Source: Neostapfia colusana (lineage: Eukaryota > Streptophyta > Magnoliopsida > Poales > Poaceae). From it: DNA of 64,000 bases. Shown piece by piece: positions 23,401 through 31,687 of the stretch. The notes under the pieces were generated by a model that saw only the letters and a program-made list of their open reading frames with translations, was not told where the DNA came from and made no database searches. Made by a program: the position numbers and the translations under genes. The DNA lies in contig JASWHV010000012.1 in NCBI GenBank assembly GCA_030760725.1, forward strand, positions 81,790,968-81,854,967, given 5' to 3'. Numbering within the stretch: the first letter of the stretch is position 1; every line of letters begins with the position of its first letter.

Positions 23401-24600
23401 GGATGAACACCGAGACCCACCATTCACTCGTTTCATGTTCAAAAGAGGTAAAAGTACATTTGAAAGTGGTAACATAAACTACCAATTGTTTCTTGCTCGT
23501 TTCAAGTTCAAACAATGTTAATGTAGCTATGGAAGAAGTTTGTAACAAGCACCGACAACAACATTCGCCCTATTAAGTTCCAACGACTTGATACTACATG
23601 TGACATATGCAAATGTCTTCAAAAATAGCATTTAGCTCATATGAAGTCTAAAAGATATTAGAGTACCTTTGAATGTTTGAACCAATAATGATAACCACAT
23701 TCCTTCGTGTCAAGTTTAAACGAAGCGACAACATCTTTGAAAGTTAGGAATTAATCTTGGGAGCCACCGCTCACTTGTTTCAATAGTAAAGAAAATGAAA
23801 GTATCTTGAAAGGCTTTGATTGGAACCTCAAGACCCACTATTCACTTGTTTCAAGTCGATATGAAATTAAACTACCTTGTGAGAGCCAAACAAACATTGA
23901 GACCCACCATTCGCTCGTTTCAAGCTGTGAAGAAGTAAAACTATCTTTAAGATACGGATGAACACCGAGGCCATTCACTCATTTCATGTTCAAAAGAGGT
24001 AAAAATATATTTGAAAGTGGTAATAGAAACTACCATTCGTTGCTTGCTCATTTCAAGTTCAAACAATGTTAATATAGCTATGAAAGTTGTGTACAAACAC
24101 CGACAACCTCTTTTACTCTGTCAAGTTCAAACGACTTGATTCTACATGCGACAGATGCAAATGATAACCACATTCTGTTGGTCAAGTTTATACGAAGCAA
24201 AACTACCTTTGCAAGTAAGGAATTAATCTTGAGAGCCACCGCTCACTCGTTTCAAGAGTAAAGAAAATGAAACTATCCTAAAAGGTTTTCAATGGAACCT
24301 CAAGACCCACCATTCACTTGTTTCAAGTTAAAATGAAATGAAACTACCTTCTGAGAAGCAAAAAAACGTCAAGAGACCAACCGTTCACTCGTTTCAAGTT
24401 GTGAAGAAGTAAAACTATCTGTAAGATGGGGATAAACACCGAGACCCACCATTCACTCACCGACAACCTCTTTCGCTCTATCAAGTTCAAACAACTTGAT
24501 TCTACATGCGACAGATGCAAATGATAACCACATTCTGTTGGTCAAGTTTATACGAAGCGAAACTACCTTTGCAAGTTAGGAATTAATCTTGACAGCCACC
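20435..24600. repeat. Satellite array, left block
   Basis: Degenerate ~70-bp subunits carry CACCATTCACTCGTTTCAAG and GAAGTAAAACTA motifs. The phrase GGAATTAATCTTG recurs at spacings of about 693 and 705, a higher-order unit of roughly ten subunits. A larger period of about 3.28 kb is clear: 20437-21300 reappears at 23717-24580 with the same unusual junction (CATTCACTCACCGACAACC at about 21170 and 24450). No coding potential. The block is the host of the chimeric element on the left and of family B on the right. I do not recognise it as a named centromeric or knob satellite. Confidence 0.85.
24596..24600. repeat. Target-site duplication CCACC of the family B composite
   Basis: CCACC at 24596-24600 is repeated at 49058-49062, flanking TGTGACACC...GCGTCACA. 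Removing the insert rejoins GACAGCCACC to CGCTCACTCGTTGC, matching the uninterrupted satellite near 21305. Confidence 0.95.
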
Positions 24601-24759
24601 TGTGACACCCTCATTTTCAGGTTCTGCATGTATTCATGTTTCATGTAGAAAAACACTTTTAAAATAAGTTGAAATCAAGAAAGAATCAAAAAGTTAGCCA
24701 AAGAGAGCAAATTCCAGTTTACAGAGAGCGCTAAAGACAACTGCCGCGGCTCGCTGGCC

Positions 24760-25530
24760 ATGTGGCATGTTCGGAGCTCATCTCCACAAATAGGGAGAGG
24801 TCCGCCGCTAAACTGGCTACGTGCCAGGCTCGGGGCTCATTCCCGCAAAGGGGAGAGGTCCGACCCCGTGGGACACGTGTTACCCCCGGAGCTAGCCTCT
24901 GCAGAGGAGCGAGGCCAGTCCCGAAGGACATGTGTCGGCTCCGGAGCTATTCACCACGGAAAAAGAGAGGACCAGCCGCGCGGGACACGTGTCACTCTTG
25001 GGGCTCACCTCCGAGAGGTCCAGCCCGCTAGACACATGTCGCTCTCGGAGCACATCTCCGAGAGGTCCGGTCTTATTGGACACGTGTCACCTCCGAAGCT
25101 CACCTTCGGGAGGTCCGACACTTTCGGACGCGTGTCACCTCCGGAGCTCATCTCCGGGAGGTCCGTCACTGTTGGACACGTGTCAACCTCAGAGCTTATC
25201 TCTGAGGAGAAAGGAAGTCTGGCGATTACTTAACACGTGGCATTCTCGGAGCTCACCTCCAAAAAGAGGGGAGGTCCGGAACTGACACGTGGCGCACGCG
25301 GAGCTCGCCTCTGAGGGAAAGGAAGGTCCCGCCCGCCAGGACGCGTGGCGCACGTGGAGCTTGTCTCTGAGGGAAAGGGAGGTCCCGCCCGCCAGGACGC
25401 ATGGCACATGTGGAGCTCACCTCTGAGTAAGGGGGAGGTCTCGCCCGCCTGACACGCGGCACAACCGGAGCTTGTCTCCGCGGAAAAGGGAGCCAGGTTC
25501 CTGCAGGACATGTGGAGCTTCCGGAGCTCA
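24760..25530. repeat. ABRE/G-box minisatellite in family B LTR1 (U3)
   Basis: Units of about 49 bp at 25030-25240 each combine ACACGTGTC with an inverted repeat CCGGAG...CTCCGG and GGAGGTCCG; flanking units are more diverged. The array lies 200-950 bases upstream of the TATA box. ACGTGTC and ACGTGGC are core forms of plant abscisic-acid response elements. Confidence 0.75.
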
Positions 25531-25725
25531 CCGCAGCAAAGGTAACGTGATTCTGAAGCGGTTTTCCTCTGTACGTGTGGGAATTCCTGGTACTGAGGAA
25601 ACCAACACGATTTCCACAATGTTACCGCACCGAATCAATCTAAGATAAGTTGTTAAGATCTAAAAACAGTTTGAATGGAACTCTTATTTGAAGTCGAATC
25701 AGATTAGAATTCTTCTCTTCCCAGT

Positions 25726-25734
25726 TATAAATAG
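25726..25734 (+). promoter_or_regulatory. TATA box of family B LTR1
   Basis: TATAAATAG in a conserved CAGTTATAAATAGAACCG context. The same box is at 41584-41592 in LTR2 and 46856-46864 in LTR3. Transcription should start about 30 bases downstream. Confidence 0.75.
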
Positions 25735-26247
25735 AACCGAAAACCTTTGACCGCAACCACAAACTTCTTTTCTAACTCTCGAGCAGACAACTTAGAGCCC
25801 TAGCCCCTAGCTCGCCGAGTAAACCTCTTCGCCGGAGTACAACCGCCGACGAGCCTGGATCACGATCGACATCGCCGGAGGAGCCCCGATGATCTGTTTT
25901 GCTAGGAGGGAGGACCGAAGAGAGTAAGGTAGGTTTCCAATACCACCTTACGACATCATTGCGTTTTCTTTGCATCTGTTCTTCGATTCCTTTCGAACTG
26001 AAGCTTTTTTATGGACAGATCACGCGTTGATCTGTTTGATCTAAAGTCAAGATCATCACCACGTCCACATTTGATCCGAATACCTTTGTTCATCGTAAAA
26101 GTCATGCAAACATGCAAGAACACGTGTGAACAGATCTAATAAGAACTACATCATAGCATTAACATGCATATGCATCATCGCATCTTGATTAGAGTTTGTG
26201 CATGATATTGATTGCTATGAATCTTGTTTGTGCGTGATTGTGTATAG

Positions 26248-26331
26248 AAGGACAAGCTCAGGGAGTTGTTTACGATGAGCTGCAACAACAAGGTTTCGAG
26301 ATCCAAGAGCAACCGGAACCGCAAGAACAAG
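26248..26331 (+). other. Putative internal exon of the LTR-embedded split ORF (family B LTR1)
   Basis: Acceptor-like GTGTATAG precedes an open frame for a Gln/Glu/Pro-rich peptide (GQAQGVVYDELQQQ and EQPEPQEQ). It ends CAAG|GCAAGTG, a good GC-type donor. The copy at 47391-47474 (LTR3) is open too; the copy in LTR2 (42100-42174) has a TGA. Its frame joins the exon at 39978 in phase 1. Confidence 0.55.
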
Positions 26332-27071
26332 GCAAGTGTCCCTTAACCATATTGATCATATGTTTTGGGAGACTGTTTTATTTACGAAAAGGTGTGTGCG
26401 AGTCAAACATGATGGGAAACCCTTTCGTAGCAGTTTCCTAGTTTTGTCAAACCACCCTTGTCACCAGGGAAGTTTATGAGTCGGGTATGGTTTTTACTTT
26501 TTGTTTCGCTGAGTCCACGGGATTTTGGGAAGCGAGATAGATGTGTTTAGCTAACTGCACTCGTAATGATAATGAGAACTTGATGTTGTTAATGAACATG
26601 AATCGGGGAGAGATCTAGGCAAGACTGGGTTTGTGAATGAGGTAGCATGAGATGGTGGTTTTACTTGCCCTAAGGACCGGTTCATGCCATCCATGCCAGG
26701 ATAACAGTGCCACCACAAGGCCAAGTATAGGTGCGGCTTAGCTGAGTAATTAGGTAAGTTGCTAGATTGTTATGGACCGTGGAAAACGCGGGGAATGGGA
26801 GTCGAGTGAGGACTGCCCTGGGAACTGCATGGCACAAGAGGGGGCCCGTGGGTGGGAGAATTGAAGATTCTAGCCTGCCGGTGAAACCTTAGTGAGTCCA
26901 TATATCTAGTAACCCCTTTGTAAAGACTATTTTATGATCTCCTGACCATACACCGATAGTTGTGTACTGGTATAATGGAGGTTCTGCAGTCGCCGACGGG
27001 TGACGAAATCACAAACTTGTGGGTAAAGAGGTGCAAACTCTGCAGAGTCTAAAACTATCATGATAGCCGAG

Positions 27072-27076
27072 CTTAG
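27072..27076. repeat. Target-site duplication CTTAG of C1
   Basis: CTTAG at 27072-27076 is repeated at 39471-39475. The empty site in LTR3 reads GAGCTTACGGTCACG at about 48221, confirming the insertion point within the palindrome region of the family B LTR. Confidence 0.95.
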
Positions 27077-27483
27077 TGTAACACCCCAAATTTTGATTTA
27101 AAACCCTAAACCATGTTCAGAGGGGAATTTAAAAATTTTTGGACGTGTTGCATGTTTTGCAAAAAAATTCAAATTCAAACTGGAATTCAAATTATACTCA
27201 AAACAGAAAAGAAATGGAAAAAGAAAAAGAAAAACGGGAAAAAACCGGCCAGTGGGCCGAAACCCGCCAGCCGGCCCAGCTTCCCCGCGCCAGCCCGCCC
27301 CCGCGCGCGCCGCGCTGCCTCTCACAGACGGGTGGGACCCGCCTGTCATCCCTAACCCCGCGACCCCGGACTTTTCCCCGAGCGCGCGCGATCTTAACCG
27401 ATCGGAAAACCCGTCCCGCAGCCCGAATTCCGGTCCCAGAGGACTCCAACTCGATCACAACAGACCCACCGCCCTCCCCCGGC

Positions 27484-27491
27484 TATAAAAA
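27484..27491 (+). promoter_or_regulatory. TATA box of the C1 5' LTR
   Basis: TATAAAAA in a GC-rich context (CCGGCTATAAAAACC). Conserved at 36564 (C1 3' LTR), 49804 and 59066 (C2 LTRs). Confidence 0.75.
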
Positions 27492-28922
27492 CCCTAGCCC
27501 CGATCGGTTTTTCTCACGCGATCGCCGATTTTCACTCCGGTGAGCACCGAGACTTCGCCGGTGAATTCTGGCCGATCTAAGCTCGGAAACTCTGATCTAA
27601 CTCGCTGGTCTTGATCCACCGCCTCCGGGGAACTTTGCAGGTGCAGAAAACTCGGAGAGTTACAGTGTAAACGCAGCGCCGACGAGCTTCGCCGTGGTTT
27701 TGCCTCGGACCTCGCCGCCGATCACTTTCCAGGACCCCCGAGCTTGAGAAAACCCCCGAGGTGAGATCCCTGACCTCCCCTCTACCGATCTAGGCCATAA
27801 GATCACAGTTCTAGGCAGAATTCTCGCGGATCCGAAACTTTCCGGCGAGATCGCCGCTTCCCGCCGCCGTGCGCCGCCGGCAGCGCCGCCCGCGCTCGAT
27901 CAGAGCGACGTGGCCGCTTGTGCGCCGTTTATTTTAAATCGCACGGTAGACTTTAAATCCCCGCGTACCGGTTCGATGTTATAATCTCAGCCGTCGGTTT
28001 AAAATCGGACGGTCCACGTCAACCCCGCGTTATAAAGACTGGAATTCTTACGTGCTACCCCTGGGGTTCTCTGGAATTGAGAGCTAGCCCCGGAAACTTA
28101 AGATCTAGCCCCTGGAACTCCAGAAAATCATGTAAATTCATTTAAAAGTCAGTTTTAGCCCCTGGACTTAATAGAAATTAGGAAAAACACCTCTGATAAG
28201 TGTAGCTAGACCCCTGGAAATTATAAAAATAATATTATAGACCCTGTAATGGGGTGAGTTCATTATTTTAGCCCTGTTTAGTATTTAATGTAGAAAATTG
28301 AATATGTAACTAGTGTTTAAAAATTAAAAAGTGGGACAAACATAATTGTCAAAATTAATTAAAGACTTTTTCAGTACTTAGAAAACTTTGGAGTGAGGTA
28401 AAAATATATTTTTGGACTGAAATGAATCTGTTTCATTTAATTATTCACATTATTTAGTATAAGGACACATTTTTAACTAAAGAATAGTTATAGAAAAATA
28501 GGGAAAATAATTATGAAATAGTCTACATCAGAAGCCAAGGTCAAAATATGATTTTAAATTAATTAGGACCAGAACCTATTCTGTTTAGGTGATGTGTATT
28601 ACTAATTTAATAATAAAATACACAATTATGCATAGGAATATAAATCTGAAAATATAGCAACTAGTAAATAATAAATGGAGTTTCTAAAATCCAAAGAGTT
28701 CAGTTTAGGGTTGATAGAAGTTGTGAAGGCACATATGGAGAAGAAAAATACTTTCCATACATACTTGGTAGTTTAATGTAAGGAATTTATTTAAAACTGA
28801 AACACAACACATATAATGGTGAATGAATTTCATAAATATGAATGTGTGGTTTGTATGAAGTAGAGGTGTGAACTATGTCTTATGATTGTTGTTTTTCTTT
28901 TGCTATGTGTGATGGTATGAAG

Positions 28923-28994
28923 TAGAACCTGTTCAAGAACAAGTTATTCATTTCCAAGATCAGGACTACCCATTTCAAGAGCAGCAAGAAGGAG
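28923..28994 (+). other. Putative internal exon of the LTR-embedded split ORF (C1 5' LTR)
   Basis: An open frame for a Gln/Glu-rich peptide (EPVQEQVIHFQDQDYPF then QEQQEG) ends at GGAG|GCAAGTG, a GC-type donor. The acceptor is within ATGAAGTAG. The frame is open in all four family C copies (28923, 38004, 51359, 60622). The 1089-base intron ends at GCTGCTCAG|G at 30083, and the frame continues in phase 1. An upstream initiator ATG is not evident, so translation is unproven. Confidence 0.55.
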
Positions 28995-30083
28995 GCAAGT
29001 GTCCTTGACCACTTTGATCCTATGCTAGGATGTGTAGATAGAATTATTTGCATTGTCAAATAAAATATGAAACCCATGCTAGGAAAGTTTCCCTAGAATT
29101 GCATTACCTTGTTTCCTTGTAGCTTGGGTTGGGATTTATTTTGTCATGTCATTTATTTACATGCATATGCTTAGCCATGCTTAGAATGGGATATTTGGGA
29201 TATGAGATCATCAGTTTATTATACCATACTTTTGAATGAGTTATTGTGAGTTATGTAGAGGTAGGGATCAAGACAAGTTGGATGTTTTGGTTGTGTGCTG
29301 GGTGCACGAGACTTGGGTTTGTGTTTAGTACTTGCCTGGATCCTAAGGACCGGTTCATGGAGCATGTAACCCGGCTTTACAGTGCCAACCACATGCTGAG
29401 ATGGGGCAGCTTGGCCAATTAATTAGGTGTATCCCCGGCGTAGTATGGGTGTGTTGGATGGTGCGGGAAGTAGGTGTCAGCTGGACTACCATATGAACCG
29501 CAAGGCTCAAGAGGGGGCCACTGCAGCGGGGTTAGAGCCTCTTGTATGCTGTTAGGGGTGAAACCTCAGTGAGCCCACGCTCGTCGGGAATCCCTTTGTA
29601 AAGGCTTTGTAGTGATCTCCTGGCTGCACACCTGGGAAGTGTGAATGTGGAACGTAGCCACTGGCATAATGGAGGTTCTTTTAGTCCACCCGGCAACGGG
29701 GGATGAAATCACTACTTGTGGGTACAGTGGTATAAACTCTGCAGAGTCAAAACTGTCTTGACAGCCGTGCTCACGGTTAAGAGCGGCCTGGACTTATTCA
29801 TGATTAGAAGATTGATGGTTTTGGAAGTTAAGCGGGGAGCTTAACATTGGAAATGATGTTATGGTTATTGGATTATGATGATGGGATAGGAGTTTGGGAC
29901 CATTTCACCTGTGTAGTAATGTAGGTGCTTAATAAGCTAAGGTGATAGGTATTAATTACGTAGTGCTTTAACCATGAGTTCAACCTTTCCTTGTTCTAGC
30001 CATGCATGATATAATTTTCCCACACTTGCTGAGTACCATTGGTACTCAACCTTGCATATTTGTTGGTTTATATTGCTGCTCAG

Positions 30084-30142
30084 GTCAAGATAATGAGGTG
30101 GTGTATAATGACCAAGACTTTGGACCCGAGGAAGGTTTTTAG
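30084..30142 (+). other. Putative last exon of the LTR-embedded split ORF (C1 5' LTR)
   Basis: After TTTATATTGCTGCTCAG the sequence encodes an acidic peptide (GQDNEVVYNDQDFGPEEGF) and stops with TAG at 30140-30142. AATAAA follows at 30288. The peptide is open in all four family C LTRs (30084, 39164, 52526, 61790). Confidence 0.55.
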
Positions 30143-30393
30143 GTTCATGAAGACCCCCGGGCAACGCCTGTGATGGAGCCCTAAAGAATAATATTCCGCT
30201 GCTAGTTTATTTCCTTGTGATGAACTTATTATTGTCCATCGAGACATTTACTATGTAAGACTTACTTATATTCGACACCTGGCTTATAATAAATGATGCT
30301 TCACTTTTTGTCATCACATGTATGAGAAAATGATCCTGGCATAAATGTGATATTCACTTGGTTGTTTCTTCGGAAAACCGGGTGTGACATAGG

Positions 30394-30411
30394 TGGTATC
30401 AGAGCCAAGGT
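30394..30411 (+). other. C1 primer-binding site (initiator Met tRNA)
   Basis: TGGTATCAGAGCCAAGGT starts four bases after the LTR end at 30389. It is followed by a 195-base leader with no other feature up to the accessory ORF. Confidence 0.95.
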
Positions 30412-30606
30412 TGCCCGTAGGAACGTGGACCTAGGTAGAAATGGACGTATTTAAGGGCCCTATTTTCTTAAAAACTATTTTCCAAGGTGTGGGTGGAAAA
30501 GTGTTATTAAAGGAGTCATTTTCTTCATCTTACCCCAACTTTCATTCAAAATAGGATTTTTGTTTGAGATTTTATCTAACCTAATTTTAAATTCTTTTTG
30601 TTTTAG

Positions 30607-31386
30607 ATGGTTCGCATGATTCGCACCGCTCGTAAGTCCACAGGAGGGAGAGTTCCCGTAGTTGCCCTTGCCGAAAGAGAGGAGAGTCGTCCAGTGACGT
30701 ACCTTTCCTACGGATTGGCAGTAGGAGATTTGTTGCGCCGTCTTCGACGTATGCTCGAAGCCGCCGGCAATACGGGCAAGCTGATCATCCACTATAACTC
30801 CACCAGGACCATCCGTGAGAAGAGGGAAGAATGGAGTTCGGAGATGAGGATTATACACGAGAATCAACTGCTTAAGATTCACCACTCTCCAGCTTGTCGA
30901 GCAACACAAGTTGACGCGGAGAAAGATGTCACCTGGGAGGCCATCACCTGCCAGAGTCACATCTATCGTCGCCACTTGGACAAAACTGAGTACAGGTATG
31001 TCCTCTAACGTGAGAGTGGTACCACGGAGTACAAATACCCACCGGTGCAGCAAGGGACTTCCCATGAGCACATGGACTTGTGCTTGGAGGATGCTGCTAT
31101 GCTCAGCACTCGACTGCAGGAGTGTCAACAAGAGCTTCAGGATGTCCGAGACACTCTGAAGGAAACGGAGGCGTTGCTGCGAGCTTGCTTAAAGGCGAGA
31201 GAAAGAGGGGATGGGAATGAACTGTGTGTCACTGTGAGTGATCCATGGACTCCTGACTCCCCGGATCGCCGAGCAATCAGGCGTCGTCGCACTTCTCCAC
31301 CAGCAGCCTCCCCACCCAGAGCAGAGTCAGAAGGTAGCCGAAATGAGGAGGAAGATCCCGAGGAGCCAGCTCAAGAGGACGAGTAG
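30607..31386 (+). pseudogene. ORF0 of C1: H3-tail-like accessory protein with a nonsense codon
   Basis: The frame corresponds to 259 codons but is broken at codon 134 (31006-31008), where C2 has CAA and C1 has TAA. The N-terminus MVRMIRTARKSTGGRVP aligns without gaps to the start of histone H3, sharing TARKSTGG in register. The middle has a moderately conserved region with Trp and Tyr residues (REEWSSEMRIIHENQLLK). After the stop comes a heptad-rich stretch (LQECQQELQDVRDTLKETE) and an Arg-rich, acidic-tailed C-terminus with RRAIRRRRTSPP. The ATG directly follows a TTTTTGTTTTAG acceptor-like site. Function unknown. The truncated product, if made, would keep the H3-like tail. Confidence 0.75.
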
Positions 31387-31687
31387 TGTAGAGTCTTTCC
31401 CCTAGCTAGCAAGAAGTCGAGTAGTCGAGTCGTTACGTAGTTAATGGTGTGATGATGCTTGGTGTGTGACGTGAGTTGTGGAAGCCATGAGCAATTGTCC
31501 ACAGCCTCGTCTTCAGATTGTTTTGCTTTGGTGTGTGAACCCACAGGAAATAATAGTGAATTTATTTGGTGTGAGATATAAACCCTCGTAAAATTTTAAC
31601 AAAGCCTCAACACTTCAAAGTACAAACAAATGAAAGTAGTAAGATGATGCTAAATGATTTCAAATTGACCTTGGTTGATTCTGCCAG
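31387..31687 (+). other. Spacer between ORF0 and gag-pol in C1
   Basis: About 300 bases without an ORF. It ends GGTTGATTCTGCCAG|ATGGCC, so the gag ATG, like that of ORF0, directly follows an acceptor-like AG. The spacer is conserved in C2 (53830-54133). Confidence 0.6.

Larger units (their letters stand above)
24601..27076 (+). mobile_element. Family B LTR1, first part
   Basis: Starts TGTGACACCC directly after the TSD. It carries the minisatellite (24760-25530), the TATA box, a donor-like TAAG|GTAGGT at about 25929, the putative exon at 26248-26331 and palindromes at 27037-27066. It is interrupted by C1 at 27077 and resumes at 39471. Confidence 0.9.
27077..30389 (+). mobile_element. C1 5' LTR
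   Basis: Ends TGTAACACCC and GGGTGTGACA. From 5' to 3': an A-rich start, a GC-rich promoter block (27250-27500), TATA at 27484, a leader with several donor-like GGTGAG motifs (27540, 27759), an AT-rich stretch (28130-28860), the putative exons at 28923 and 30084, a conserved core with palindromes (29736-29776, 30031-30047) and a poly(A) signal AATAAA at 30288. TATA-to-poly(A) distance implies an R region of about 2.8 kb. The GC-rich frames at 27113-27543 recur in all copies but show no domain. Confidence 0.9.

Noticed and set aside
20435..24600. CRISPR-like or known centromere satellite (CentO/CentC type)
   Set aside because: Subunits are degenerate and continuous without unique spacers, and I see no match to the centromere repeats I can recall.
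27113..27543. Frames of 80-134 codons in the GC-rich start of family C LTRs, repeated at 36193-36623
   Set aside because: They span the TATA box and untranslated leader, have no domain, and are not kept at the same length in C2.
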